Shown here piece by piece: positions 14,036-23,030 of a stretch of DNA of 28,309 nt; the stretch's first letter is position 1, and every line of letters begins with the position of its first letter. Position numbers and translations under genes: made by a program. Origin of the DNA: Craurococcus roseus (GTDB lineage: Bacteria; Pseudomonadota; Alphaproteobacteria; Acetobacterales; Acetobacteraceae). The stretch is taken from NCBI RefSeq assembly GCF_039523795.1, contig NZ_BAAAFZ010000005.1, positions 1 through 28,309 on the forward strand, given 5' to 3'. The notes below the pieces were generated by a model that had not been told where the DNA came from, ran no database searches, and saw only the letters and a program-made list of their open reading frames with translations.

Positions 14036-15529
14036 ATGGGCGAGCCGCCACCCCCTGTCTCCCGTACGACCCCCACCCGCCGCCGGGTCCTCGGCGCCGG
14101 GCTCGCCATGGCGGCCTCCTCGGCCATGCCGGCGGCGCCCCGGGCCGAGGCGATGCCCGTGCTGGACGATGCGAGCCGCCTCACTCCGACCCCCGTGGCG
14201 CGCCACGTGGTTCTCGGCCCCGATCCGGACGCCGCCCTCTTGGCGCGCCTGCGGGCCGAGTTGCGCGAGGCCGCGGCGGCGGGCCGGCCGGTCGCCCTAG
14301 GCGCCGCGCGGCACTCAATGGGCGGCCAGAGCCTCGCCGCCGGTGGCACGGCCCTCACCTTCGCGCCGGGCGGCTGCTTCCCGGACCAAGCCGCCGGGAC
14401 CTTCCATGCCGGCGCCGGCACCCGCTGGCGCGACGTGATCGCCGCCCTCGACCCGCTCGGCCTGTCACCGGCCGTGATGCAGTCGAACAACGACTTCGGC
14501 GTCGCCAGCAGCTTTTCGGTGAACGCCCACGGCTGGCCGGTGCCCCGCGGACCGTTCGGCGCCACCGTGCGCGCGCTCCGGCTGATGCTCGCCGATGGCG
14601 CCGTGGTCGCCTGCTCGCGGGGGGAGAACGCGGAGCTTTTCCGCGCCGCCATGGGCGGCTACGGCCTGCTCGGCATCGTCCTCGACCTCGAGGTGGAGGC
14701 GGTGCCGAACCGCCTCCTCGCCCCGAGCTTCCAGGTGTTGCCGGCGGCCGCCTTCGCCGCGCGTTTCGTCGCGCTCTGCGCCGACCCAGCCGTCGCCATG
14801 GCTTACGGGCGGCTGAACGTCGCCGTGCGCGGCTTCCTGGCCGAGGCCCTGATGGTCGGCTACCGGCCGGTCCCGGTGCCGCGCACCGGGCTGGCGCGGG
14901 CCGGGACGGGCGGCCCCGCCATCGCCCTGGCCCGGGAAGTGTACCGGGGCCAAACCGGCTCCGAGGCGGGCAAGCGCCTGCGCTGGTACGCCGAAACGGA
15001 GGTGGCGCCGCACGCGCCGGGGAACCGCGCGACGCGCAACAGGCTGCTGAACGAGCCCGTCGCCAACCTCGCGGACCGCGCGCCCGGCCGCACCGACATC
15101 CTGCACGAGTACTTCGTGCCGCCGGACCGCCTCGCCGATTTCCTCCTCGCCTGCCGGGAGGTCATCCCGCGGAGCCGCCAGGAGCTGCTGAACGTCACGC
15201 TCCGCTTCGTGGGCGCGGACCCGACGAGCCTGCTCGCCTACGCGCCCGCGCCGCGCATCGCTGCCGTGATGGCCTTCTCGCAACGGAGGACGGCGGAGGC
15301 CGAGGTGGACATGCGCCGGATGACCCAGGCGCTGGTGGACGCCGCGCTCGGGCTCGGCGGCAGCTTCTACCTGCCTTACCGCCTGCACGCCCGGCGCGAG
15401 CAGGTGGAGCGGGCCTACCCGGGCCTCGCGCGCTTCGCCGCGCTCAAGCGTCGGCACGACCCCGGCCTGCTGTTCCGCAACGCCCTCTGGGACGCATGGC
15501 TCGCCACCCCGTCCGCGGGCAAGGGCTGA
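14036..15529 (+). CDS. Tat-exported FAD-linked oxidase (VAO/aldonolactone-oxidase-like)
   Basis: This 497-residue flavoprotein belongs to the VAO/PCMH fold. An N-terminal Tat signal (TRRRVLGAGLAMAASSA, residues 14-30) indicates folded export to the periplasm. The FAD-binding domain has VALGAARHSMGGQSLAAGG (about 87-104); H93 lies where some relatives attach FAD covalently. NDFGVASSFSVNAHGW and GGYGLLGIVLDLEVEAVPN are further fold signatures. The C-terminus has the DPGLLFRNALWDAWL end seen in sugar-lactone and alditol oxidases. The substrate is not evident; an aldonolactone, alditol or related alcohol is likely. The gene stands alone behind twin palindromic operators, so it is probably repressed until an inducer appears. 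Confidence 0.86.
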   Translation: MGEPPPPVSRTTPTRRRVLGAGLAMAASSAMPAAPRAEAMPVLDDASRLTPTPVARHVVLGPDPDAALLARLRAELREAAAAGRPVALGAARHSMGGQSLAAGGTALTFAPGGCFPDQAAGTFHAGAGTRWRDVIAALDPLGLSPAVMQSNNDFGVASSFSVNAHGWPVPRGPFGATVRALRLMLADGAVVACSRGENAELFRAAMGGYGLLGIVLDLEVEAVPNRLLAPSFQVLPAAAFAARFVALCADPAVAMAYGRLNVAVRGFLAEALMVGYRPVPVPRTGLARAGTGGPAIALAREVYRGQTGSEAGKRLRWYAETEVAPHAPGNRATRNRLLNEPVANLADRAPGRTDILHEYFVPPDRLADFLLACREVIPRSRQELLNVTLRFVGADPTSLLAYAPAPRIAAVMAFSQRRTAEAEVDMRRMTQALVDAALGLGGSFYLPYRLHARREQVERAYPGLARFAALKRRHDPGLLFRNALWDAWLATPSAGKG

Positions 15530-15596
15530 TGGACCGCCCCGGCGCCCGCCTGCCCACGCTTCGTGATGCGCTCCCGGAGCCTCGGATGGCCTTCCG

Positions 15597-15953
15597 TCAC
15601 TTCATCAGCCGCCGCGCCTCCCGGGACAGCAGCATCCGGTCGTGCGCCATCCCCAGGATCTCCACCTCGCCATCCTCGGCCAAGCGGTAGACGACGACAT
15701 GCCGGGGCTTGCCGACCCGCTCGCCCGGCGGCGCCACCAGACGGCGCCCGAGCCGCAAAGGGTACGCTCTCACGCCCCGGACGCGGGGCACCGGGCGGGA
15801 GCCGCGGAGGCCAGGGTCGGCGCCCAGGGCGGCCCAGACGGCGAGCATGAGGCGGTTGTAGCGGGCGGCGGCGTCGATGCCCCACTCGCCAGCGCCCTCC
15901 AGGAGGATCTGGTCCGCTTGGTCCTCGGCCCGCCTCGTGAGGCGGTAGCCCAT
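15597..15953 (-). CDS. ParE/RelE-type toxin
   Basis: This 118-residue protein of the RelE/ParE superfamily has the N-terminal MGYRLTRRAEDQADQIL helix, a GIDAAARYNRLML helix, and the C-terminal RHVVVYRLAEDGEVEILGMAHDRM strand-loop typical of ParE. Such toxins inhibit gyrase (ParE) or cut mRNA at the ribosome (RelE); I favour ParE from the HVVVYR...HDRM ending. It directly follows the antitoxin gene (TGA then ATG with no gap), as expected for a co-translated pair. A short insert (RLVAPPGERVGKP) before the last strand is slightly unusual. Confidence 0.85.
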   Translation of the reverse strand: MGYRLTRRAEDQADQILLEGAGEWGIDAAARYNRLMLAVWAALGADPGLRGSRPVPRVRGVRAYPLRLGRRLVAPPGERVGKPRHVVVYRLAEDGEVEILGMAHDRMLLSREARRLMK

Positions 15954-16235
15954 TCAGCGCCCCCGGGCGGCCAGCCGGGCGCGCAGGCGCTCCATCATCC
16001 GCCGGTGGAGGGCCTCGCCGTCTTCGGGCGTCGAAACCGTCGTGTACCGGCCGGCTTCGATGTCGGCGATGCCCGCCTCGGCGACGGCGACGAATTCGTC
16101 CTCCGCCTCGAGGTCCTCGGCGTGCCGGCGAACGGCGTCCTCGAGGAACTGCTCCCCGCTCGCGGCCCGGCCCTCCGCGACCTGCCGTTCGATGATGCTC
16201 CGGAGGTGGTCGGGTAGGTGTTGAACGACGCCCAT
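15954..16235 (-). CDS. antitoxin of the ParE-type module (ParD/CopG-like)
   Basis: This 93-residue protein comes immediately before the toxin. The N-terminus (QHLPDHLRSIIERQVAEGRAASGEQFLEDAVRRHAE) fits a ribbon-helix-helix DNA-binding fold. The acidic middle and Arg-rich end would form the part that wraps the toxin. ATG 16235 is preceded by AGGAGG. Antitoxins of this type repress their own operon, so the 208-bp upstream region probably contains the operator, although I see no clear palindrome next to the start. Confidence 0.8.
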   Translation of the reverse strand: MGVVQHLPDHLRSIIERQVAEGRAASGEQFLEDAVRRHAEDLEAEDEFVAVAEAGIADIEAGRYTTVSTPEDGEALHRRMMERLRARLAARGR

Positions 16236-16443
16236 GGCGGCCTCCTGGCGGCAGGATACCCGGAACGAAGGGACCCCGCACCGGCGAAATCCGGACGACC
16301 GGACTTGTGAGCCTGGACGTGCCAGCGACGCGCGAGAGGGACCGATACCTGCCCAGTGCAAACATTCAAACCGAGGCGCTACCCAACGCTCGCTCCTTGC
16401 TCGAAAATGGATGCCAGCGCCGGCCGGGGCTATGGCGTAGGGC

Positions 16444-16989
16444 ATGGTCCTCGACAGCCTGCGCGTCCGCCTCCGCCCCTGGCGCGACGGCGACGCGGAC
16501 GCCTTCGCCGCGCTGAACGCCGACCCGGCGGTGATGCGCCACTTCGCCGCGCCGCTGTCCCGTGCCGAGAGCGACGCCATGCTCGCGCGCGTCCGCGCCC
16601 ACGACGCGGAGCACGGCTTCTGCTTCTGGGCCGCGGAGCGCCGCCCCGACGGGCGCCTCGTCGGCTTCTGCGGCCTGAGCCGCGTTTCCTTCGGGGCGCG
16701 CTTCGTCCCGGCGGTCGAGATCGGCTGGCGCCTGTTCCCGGCCTTTTGGGGCCAGGGCCTCGCGCGGGAAGCGGCGGAATTGGCGCTCGCCGCCGCCTTC
16801 GGCCCGCTCGGCCTCCCGGAGGTCGTGGCCTTCACCGTGCCGGCCAATGCACCGTCCTGGGGCCTGATGCGCCGGCTCGGGATGCGGCCGGACGGCGGGT
16901 TCGAGCACCCGCGCCTCCCGGAAGGCCATCCCCTCCGCCCGCACCTGCTGTATCGTCTGCGGCGGGACGAGTGGAGCCGCGCCGCGTGA
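16444..16989 (+). CDS. GNAT-family N-acetyltransferase (RimJ/RimL-like)
   Basis: This 181-residue acetyltransferase uses acetyl-CoA to modify an amine. It starts with LRVRLRPWRDGDADAFAALNADP, as in RimJ/RimL-type enzymes. The acetyl-CoA pyrophosphate loop is FPAFWGQGLAREAAELAL, and the end has the NAPSWGLMRRLGM motif typical of the group. The substrate could be a protein N-terminus, an antibiotic or a small amine. It is followed after 32 bp by the secreted hydrolase gene and may share its transcript. Confidence 0.9.
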   Translation: MVLDSLRVRLRPWRDGDADAFAALNADPAVMRHFAAPLSRAESDAMLARVRAHDAEHGFCFWAAERRPDGRLVGFCGLSRVSFGARFVPAVEIGWRLFPAFWGQGLAREAAELALAAAFGPLGLPEVVAFTVPANAPSWGLMRRLGMRPDGGFEHPRLPEGHPLRPHLLYRLRRDEWSRAA

Positions 16990-17021
16990 GGCCCGGCCCG
17001 CCGCGGGAGGAACGGACGCCC

Positions 17022-18962
17022 ATGCGCCTCGCCATCGCCGCCGCCGCGCTGCTCGCGGCCGCCGCCGCGCTGCCGGCGCGCGCCGAAGTCACCGCGTTCG
17101 AGCAGCAAGGCCCCGCCGCCGTCGCCTTCGGCGGGCGCGAGTTCGCCGCCGGGCGCTACGAGCGCATCGCCGCCCGCGCCACGGTCGCGCTCGACCCCGC
17201 CAACCCGCGCAACGCCGGCATCGCCGACATCGCGCTCGCCCCGCGCAACGCCGCCGGGCGGGTGGAGGCCGTGGCCGACGTGGTGATCCTCCGCCCCGCC
17301 GACCCGGCGCGCGGCAACCGCACCCTGCTGCTGGAAGCGCCCAACCGCGGGCGCGAGCTGGCCGGCCAGTTGTTCCACGACTCACCCGCCGCCAACGGCC
17401 TCGTCCAGGGCACGGAGGCGGGCAACGGCTTCCTGCTCGACCGCGGCTACACCCTCGCCTGGGTCGGCTGGCAGGCGGACCACACGGCGGAGGGCGGTTT
17501 GCGCCTGCGAGCGCCGGTGGTGCCGAACGTGACCGGCCTGTCGCGCGAGGAGTTCCTGTTCGAGCACGGCCGCAGCCCGGTCGAGGCGCGCCTTTCCTAT
17601 CCGGCCGCGACGGAGGAGGGCGCCACGCTCTCCGTCCGCGCCCGCCCCGGCGACGAGCGGCAGCACCCGGAAACCCTGCGCTTCCGCTTCCTCGACCCGC
17701 AACGCGTCGAGATCGCCCGCCCGCCGAGCGGCTTCGACGCCGGCGCCCTCTACGAGTTGGTCTACACCGCCCGCGACCCGGTCGTGGCCGGCATGGGCTT
17801 CGCCGCCATCCGCGACGTCGCCGCCTTCCTGCGCGGAGGCGGCCTGGCGGGCGTCGCCGTGGACCGCGCGGTCTTCCACGGCATCTCGCAATCCGGCCGG
17901 CTGGTGCGCGACTTCCTGCACCAGGGCTTCAACGCGGACGAGCGCGACGGGGGCCGGCCCGTCTTCGACGCCATGCTGCCGCACATCCCCGGCGCGCGCC
18001 GCACCTTCACCAACGCCCGCTGGGCCCAGCCCGGCCGCAACCCCACCGCGCACGGCGACCGCGGCTACCCGGCCAACCAATTCCCCTTCGCCTACGAGGA
18101 CTCGACCGACCACCTCACCGGCCGCGCGGACGGGCTGCTGCGCCGATGCCGCGAGAGCCGCACCTGCCCCAAGGTCATCCAGGCCGACACCGAGTACGAG
18201 TTCTTCGGCGCCCACGCATCCTTGCTCGCCACCGACACCCGCGGCGCCCCGCTGCCCCTGCCGCCGGAGGTGCGCGCGTACCTCATCAGCGGCCACCCGC
18301 ACTTCGCCCCCGCCAACGGCGAGCCCGGGCGCCGGCCCGAATGCGCGCTGCCCACCAACCCGCTGCACGCCGGTGCCCCGCTCCGCGCCCTGCTCGTCGC
18401 GCTGGAAGCCTGGACGCGCGACGGCGCCGAGCCGCCCGCGAGCCGCTTCCCCGCCGCGGGCGACGAGGGCGGCCTCGCGCGCCCGACCGAGGGCCTCTAT
18501 CCCGCCGCCATCCCCGGCCTGCCCTGGCGCGCCGGCGCCCACGCCGCGGCCGAGCTCGTGGACGACTCCACCATGCCGCCCGCCGTGCGCGGCACCTACC
18601 CCGTGCTGCTGCCGCGCGTGGACACCGACGGCAACGCCGCGGTCGGCCTTCGCCTGCCCGTGCTGGAAGCGCCGCGCGCCACCTACCTCGGCTGGAACCC
18701 GCGCGCGGAAGGCTTCGCGCCCGGCGCCCCCTGCACCAACCAGGGCGCCGTGCTGCCCTTCGCCGCCACCCGCGCCGAGCGCATGGCCGCGAACGACCCG
18801 CGCGCCTCGGTCGAGGAGCGCTACCCGAGCGCCGCCGATTACGTGGAGGAGGTGCGCGCGGCGGCGGAAGCGCTGGCGCGGGACCGCCTGCTGCTGGAAC
18901 CGGACGCGAAGGCCATGGCCGAGGCCGCGGCGGCGAACACCCTCGCCCGCCTCCCCCGCTGA
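17022..18962 (+). CDS. secreted alpha/beta-hydrolase-domain protein
   Basis: This 646-residue exported protein has a Sec signal (MRLAIAAAALLAAAAALPARA, residues 1-21). It resembles the large alpha/beta-hydrolase-domain family often annotated only by domain. The conserved HGISQSGRLVRDFLH segment (286-300) carries the presumed nucleophile serine. Later conserved-looking parts are DAMLPHIPGARRTFTN, QADTEYEFFGAHASLLATD and LISGHPHFAP, which may contribute the acid and histidine. GGGAGGA precedes ATG 17022. The true substrate class (ester, lactone or polymer) is unknown. No membrane segments follow the signal, so it is probably periplasmic. Confidence 0.8.
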   Translation: MRLAIAAAALLAAAAALPARAEVTAFEQQGPAAVAFGGREFAAGRYERIAARATVALDPANPRNAGIADIALAPRNAAGRVEAVADVVILRPADPARGNRTLLLEAPNRGRELAGQLFHDSPAANGLVQGTEAGNGFLLDRGYTLAWVGWQADHTAEGGLRLRAPVVPNVTGLSREEFLFEHGRSPVEARLSYPAATEEGATLSVRARPGDERQHPETLRFRFLDPQRVEIARPPSGFDAGALYELVYTARDPVVAGMGFAAIRDVAAFLRGGGLAGVAVDRAVFHGISQSGRLVRDFLHQGFNADERDGGRPVFDAMLPHIPGARRTFTNARWAQPGRNPTAHGDRGYPANQFPFAYEDSTDHLTGRADGLLRRCRESRTCPKVIQADTEYEFFGAHASLLATDTRGAPLPLPPEVRAYLISGHPHFAPANGEPGRRPECALPTNPLHAGAPLRALLVALEAWTRDGAEPPASRFPAAGDEGGLARPTEGLYPAAIPGLPWRAGAHAAAELVDDSTMPPAVRGTYPVLLPRVDTDGNAAVGLRLPVLEAPRATYLGWNPRAEGFAPGAPCTNQGAVLPFAATRAERMAANDPRASVEERYPSAADYVEEVRAAAEALARDRLLLEPDAKAMAEAAAANTLARLPR

Positions 18963-19424
18963 AGCGCGGAACGCTCGACTCCCGAGGCCGGCGCGGCTGC
19001 ACCGCGCGCGTCGACGCCCTAGCAGCGGCCTTCGCACCGGAAGCGCCCGACCCGGCGCGACGGGGCACCGCCGCGGCCGCAGCGACCGGCGCCCGCGCCC
19101 CTCGGCCGGAGCTGCGCCCCGTGCCCGGAAGCGCCGCCCGCCCGGACNNNNNNNNNNNNNNNNNNNNNNNNNNNNNNNNNCACCGCGGGCGCGCCCGCCG
19201 CGGCGCGTCGCGGCCGACCGCAGCCCGTCGGCGCGGTGCGGCGGCCCATTGTTTCCGCGGGCGTCCTCACGCCCCTGCGGCGTCCGATCGGGCGCGGTCC
19301 GCTCCGGGACGGCGATGGCCCGCCCGCTCCGTCGATGGCGGCCCGGCCTCGCCCGGACCCGTCCGCGACCGGGCGCGCGGCGCCACGGACGCGCCCGGAT
19401 GGTCGGGGGCGCCGAGCGCCCGCG
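18963..19424. other. intergenic region with assembly gap
   Basis: This is 462 bp of very GC-rich sequence without a credible gene. The run of 33 Ns at 19148-19180 is an assembly gap of unknown true length, so a small gene could be missing. Long open frames that read through the Ns are artefacts. Confidence 0.8.
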
Positions 19425-19664
19425 TCAGTCCACCACGTCGGCGTCCGGCCGGTCGCTGCCCGCGGAGAACTCCGTGCGCCACTGGCCCTTCTCGTCCTGG
19501 TATTCGATGTAGGCCCCGTTCCCCGGGACGTGCTGCTCCCGGGCCACCCGCCGGGCCGCCGACAGCGCCGCTGCGCGGCTGGGGAAGGATTCGGAGAACA
19601 CGTCCCCGAGCTTGTACGCCCACCCGCCGTCGTGCTCGACGACCCTGTAGTGGATCTTGTCCAC
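19425..19664 (-). CDS. DUF2188-like small protein
   Basis: A 79-residue protein (VDKIHYRVVEHDGGWAYKLGDVFSESFPSRAAALSAARRVA onward) fits the DUF2188 pattern, a small alpha-beta protein with a W-A-x-K strand and an AAxxAARRVA helix. The function is unknown. GTG 19664 is chosen because GAGGGAGG lies 5 nt before it and it starts exactly at the domain. The upstream open frame is a read-through of neighbouring coding shadow. The acidic C-terminus (SDRPDADVVD) is not part of the domain. Confidence 0.78.
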   Translation of the reverse strand: MDKIHYRVVEHDGGWAYKLGDVFSESFPSRAAALSAARRVAREQHVPGNGAYIEYQDEKGQWRTEFSAGSDRPDADVVD

Positions 19665-19915
19665 GCCGACCTCCCTCGCGTCCGGCGCCCGGCACGCCGC
19701 CGGGCGGCGACCCTCCGCCGGCGGGCCGCCCGCGCCGCCCGGCAGGTTACACCGAATCCCCCCGGCCCCAATCCACCACGGGCACGGCCCCGGGCGGGGC
19801 GGGGCGACGGAGCCCGGTCGGGAGGGCTCGGCGCCGAGGCCGGCGTTGCGATCCCTGGTCTTCCGTCCGGGGGCGCCCGGCGAGGGACGGCAAGGCGGTG
19901 CGGCGGCGACGCCCT

Positions 19916-21007
19916 TCAGGTCGCCCGGTGCGCGCCGCCCGCCGCCGCGTCGCCGCCGCCCCTCACCGGTCGCAGCCGCTGCCACAGCGGCGCCGCCACG
20001 TGCTCCACGAAGGGGATCAGCGCCGCGCCCACGACCAAGCCGACCACGCCCGCCCCCGCCGCGTTGACGATCCACTCCACCACCCCGGCCAGCGAGGGCG
20101 GCACCGCGTGCGCCGCCGCTTCCGCCGCGTCGTGGAGCGCGTGCCCGAGGGCGCCCAGGCCGTACTCCTCCAGGCCGTGGACGATGATGCCGCCGCCCAC
20201 CCACACCATCGCGGCGGTGCCCACCACGCTCAGCGCCTTGAGCAGCACCGGCATCCCGAGCACGAGGCCGCGGCCGAAGCCCCGCGTCAGCGGGCGCAGC
20301 GCCCGGTCGGCGCCGGACGGGGGCGAGTCGCTCCCCCGGAAGCCCAGCAGGGTGGAGGCGGGCCGGTCGTTCGCGGCGAGCGCCACGCCGGCGTCGTCCG
20401 CCTTCACGATCAGCGCCACCGCGCCGTAGACCAGCACCGTGATGCCGAGCCCCACCACGCCCAGCACCACCGCCTGCGTCCAGAAGGAGGACTCGGGCAT
20501 GGTGGCGAGGGTGATGGCCATGATCTCGGCCGAGAGGATGAAGTCGGTCTTGATGGCGCCCCGGACCTTCTCGTCCTCGAAGGCCTGGAGCTGCTCCGGG
20601 GTCTGCGGCCGCGCCGCGCCCACCTTCACCTCGTGCTCGTGCGCGCGGTGGGGGAAGAGGGCGTGGAACACCTTCTCCGCCCCCTCGTAGCAGAGGAAGG
20701 CGCCGCCCAGCATGAGCAGCGGCGTGATGGCCCAGGGCGCGAACAGGCTGAGGGCGAGGGCCGCCGGCAGCAGGAACAAGAGCTTGTTCTTGAGCGAGCC
20801 GAGCGCGATCCGCCCGACGATGGGCAGCTCGCGGGCGGCGGCGAAGCCCACCACGTAGCGGGGCGTCACCGCCGCGTCGTCGATCACCACGCCCGCGGCC
20901 TTGGCCCCGGCCCGCGTGGCCTGGGCCGTGACGTCGTCGAGGGACGCGGCGGCGACCTTGGCGAGGCCGGCGACGTCGTCCAGCAGTGCGATCAGGCCTG
21001 TTGCCAC
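19916..21007 (-). CDS. DUF808 membrane protein (YedI-like)
   Basis: This 363-residue inner-membrane protein of the DUF808/YedI family has unknown function. It starts VATGLIALLDDVAGLAKVAAASLDDV, the family N-terminus. Hydrophobic spans include LLFLLPAALALSLFAPWAITPLLMLGGAFL, FWTQAVVLGVVGLGITVLVYGAVALIV, and later GLVLGMPVLLKALSVVGTAAMVWVGGGIIV and AGVVGLVVGAALIPFV. GTG 21007 has AGGAG five nucleotides upstream; earlier starts add non-family sequence. The Shine-Dalgarno forms part of an inverted repeat in the leader, so initiation may be structure-controlled. Confidence 0.88.
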   Translation of the reverse strand: MATGLIALLDDVAGLAKVAAASLDDVTAQATRAGAKAAGVVIDDAAVTPRYVVGFAAARELPIVGRIALGSLKNKLLFLLPAALALSLFAPWAITPLLMLGGAFLCYEGAEKVFHALFPHRAHEHEVKVGAARPQTPEQLQAFEDEKVRGAIKTDFILSAEIMAITLATMPESSFWTQAVVLGVVGLGITVLVYGAVALIVKADDAGVALAANDRPASTLLGFRGSDSPPSGADRALRPLTRGFGRGLVLGMPVLLKALSVVGTAAMVWVGGGIIVHGLEEYGLGALGHALHDAAEAAAHAVPPSLAGVVEWIVNAAGAGVVGLVVGAALIPFVEHVAAPLWQRLRPVRGGGDAAAGGAHRAT

Positions 21008-21014
21008 GGGGGCT

Positions 21015-21041
21015 CCTGTTGGCGGTGGGAATGTCAACAGG
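21015..21041 (-). promoter_or_regulatory. leader hairpin overlapping the DUF808 Shine-Dalgarno
   Basis: CCTGTTG (21015-21021) and CAACAGG (21035-21041) are perfect 7-bp arms with a 13-nt loop. On the minus strand the distal arm contains the AGG of the AGGAG ribosome site, so pairing would mask it. It could equally be a DNA operator. Confidence 0.4.
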
Positions 21042-21122
21042 TGGGAGGTGGTCGCGTTCCTGAAGTTGCGCCATGGAGGCTTTCTGGCCCCCGTGTGATC
21101 AATGCGCACATAAGGGCCAGTA

Positions 21123-23030
21123 TCATGAAGAACTAGGCGCAGGCCAAACCGCGGTGGCTAGATCGGCCAGAGTGCTCGCTCGCTCCGCAATTGCAGTTTC
21201 ATCCCACGTGTCACGTTCCAGAATTGCCAAGTTGAGCGCGAGCAAGCTTTCTCTTAACCAAGGCTTCTTGTCGGGGAACGCCCTGTTCGATGCCGTTGTG
21301 TTTCCGGGCACGGTTATCAGAGTGAGATTGCCCAGCGTTTGTAGGGCGGCCTCCCGGGTGCGAATGCCGGCCAGCATCGCCTCGTCCACGCCTGTCAGTT
21401 TGTCAGCAGGGGCATTCCGCCCATCGCTTAAAGGCCAGTGCGTCGTCCAGGTTTGTGGCAAGACGTGTTCGACCGACATGTTCGCTGGCCTCGGCGCGTG
21501 GACCGAGTACTTGGTCCTTGACGCGCACTCCAAGTCCCAAAGCAAGTCCGCCAATCGGTCCTTCCGCCGTATCGAGTCATAAACCGGCTTGTTCCGGATC
21601 GCCTCGCGGAACTCTCGGTCATCAGGAAAGCGGACGGTGTCGCCACGCTGGCCGGCGAACCATACAGCGAGAGTCGCTGCGGATGTGCCGTCCTTGATCA
21701 TGGCGCCGACCAGCCGGGCGAACGTCTTGTTCAGGCCCTTAGGCGTCAATCCACACAACGCCCGTCGCACGAGGTAGGAATAGATCAGCGTATAGAGGTG
21801 GGATTTCTGAGCCGGATCGGCGTCCGAGATGGCTATGTGGAACACTAACGGGTAGGCAGTGGAGACCTCCCAAAGGTTCAGCTTCGCGCCGAGACGCGCC
21901 AAGGCTTCGTCACCTCCACCGACTTCCAGCGCACGATAGATTGGCGCGTACACAGTGAGCGCATCGAGTTCCGATGCCACGGTGTCAAAACGTGGCTTTC
22001 CCTTAGGACGGGTGAAGGCGCGGTACTCGGCGTAGAGTTCGCGCAATGATGTTTCGTCGCCTGTTTGCGCTGTGAGGACGTGACTTAAGAAGTGGTCGAT
22101 CCTCGGCCGCTTAGGCTTCGCGCGTGGCGAGTCTGCCTTCCAAAACTCGCGATCCTGGTCGAACGGCCGCCACTTGGCTTCGAACAGAGCTTCCACGTGC
22201 TCACCCTGAGCGGAAGCACGATGGAAAATGTTGTTCCGAACGAGATCCATAGCGAGCAGCGGCTCGGCTTGGCTGTTCAAGGTCTCGAATATCACTTGGG
22301 CATCGTCGTTCTCAGACAAGGTGATCACAACGAGCTTCAAGTGATTCAGCAGAGCCTCGAGTAGGCTTCGCAACCGTCGGTGCGGGGCATCATCGGGCTC
22401 ATCTGCGACCGGCGCCGGGTCGGCTTGCTCGTCCGTGAGGCCGAAACGGGCGTAGGTTTCGATCCTGTCCACGAGAAAGGCCAGCGCACGCACCGCGTTC
22501 GGCGCCGGACCTTTAATCAATCTGCCATTCTGGAAAAACCACTCCGGGTGCTTTGCCCGAACGCCGTTCAGGCCGGTCTCGACGATCAGGTGGAACACGG
22601 GCCGATCTTCCGGAGTGGGCATGAGCCTGAACCGTGCGTCCGTATCCGTGTCGCCGTGCATGGGCGGTACGTACAGATAGCTGTGAACGTGACCGCTTAG
22701 CTGGTGGTAGCCCAACCGCTCGCCGACCTCGCGCAATGCTACAAGGAACAGTTGGAAGGTGGTCAGGCGCTGCTGGCCATCCACAACCTGGACTCGCGGC
22801 GTTGATCCAATGGTGAAGCCGTCGCCGCCTGGCGCCAGGATTAACGCACCCATGTAATGACTGAACTTAGGCTTGCCTTCTTCTAGCGTTTGTTCAGCCT
22901 TGGCAACCACGTCGTCCCAGAACGGCTCAAGGCGAGCTTCACCCCAACTGTACTGGCGTTGGTAGATTGGGACTACGAAGCGGCGCTGGTCACCCAGCAC
23001 TGAAATGACGGGGTGGTCCTTGGCGTCCAT
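21123..23030 (-). CDS. DUF262-DUF1524 protein, putative GmrSD/SspE-like restriction enzyme
   Basis: This 635-residue protein combines an N-terminal DUF262 domain (VPIYQRQYSW at 20-29, VVDGQQRLTTFQ at 82-93, with the DGQQR nucleotide-binding motif) and a C-terminal DUF1524 His-Me-finger nuclease domain (VEHVLPQTW from 520, catalytic-type H522, then LGNLTLI, an Asn, and AFPDKKPWL). This is the architecture of GmrSD type IV restriction enzymes, which cut sugar-modified phage DNA, and of SspE, which acts with phosphorothioate systems. No Ssp or Dnd genes lie nearby, so a stand-alone anti-phage nuclease is likelier. Base composition is clearly less GC-rich than all neighbours, a sign of recent transfer. 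ATG 23030 fits the domain start; a start at 23186 would add 52 residues without family support. Confidence 0.88.
   Translation of the reverse strand: MDAKDHPVISVLGDQRRFVVPIYQRQYSWGEARLEPFWDDVVAKAEQTLEEGKPKFSHYMGALILAPGGDGFTIGSTPRVQVVDGQQRLTTFQLFLVALREVGERLGYHQLSGHVHSYLYVPPMHGDTDTDARFRLMPTPEDRPVFHLIVETGLNGVRAKHPEWFFQNGRLIKGPAPNAVRALAFLVDRIETYARFGLTDEQADPAPVADEPDDAPHRRLRSLLEALLNHLKLVVITLSENDDAQVIFETLNSQAEPLLAMDLVRNNIFHRASAQGEHVEALFEAKWRPFDQDREFWKADSPRAKPKRPRIDHFLSHVLTAQTGDETSLRELYAEYRAFTRPKGKPRFDTVASELDALTVYAPIYRALEVGGGDEALARLGAKLNLWEVSTAYPLVFHIAISDADPAQKSHLYTLIYSYLVRRALCGLTPKGLNKTFARLVGAMIKDGTSAATLAVWFAGQRGDTVRFPDDREFREAIRNKPVYDSIRRKDRLADLLWDLECASRTKYSVHAPRPANMSVEHVLPQTWTTHWPLSDGRNAPADKLTGVDEAMLAGIRTREAALQTLGNLTLITVPGNTTASNRAFPDKKPWLRESLLALNLAILERDTWDETAIAERASTLADLATAVWPAPSSS

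Noticed and set aside
16286..16306. Short inverted repeat TCCGG-ACGA-CCGGA upstream of the antitoxin
   Set aside because: Five-bp GC-rich arms are expected by chance in this composition and it is more than 50 bp from the start.
18146..21136. Very long plus-strand open frame running through the Ns
   Set aside because: It is antisense or out of frame to good genes, crosses the assembly gap and has Arg/Pro/Ala-rich composition; a GC-driven shadow.
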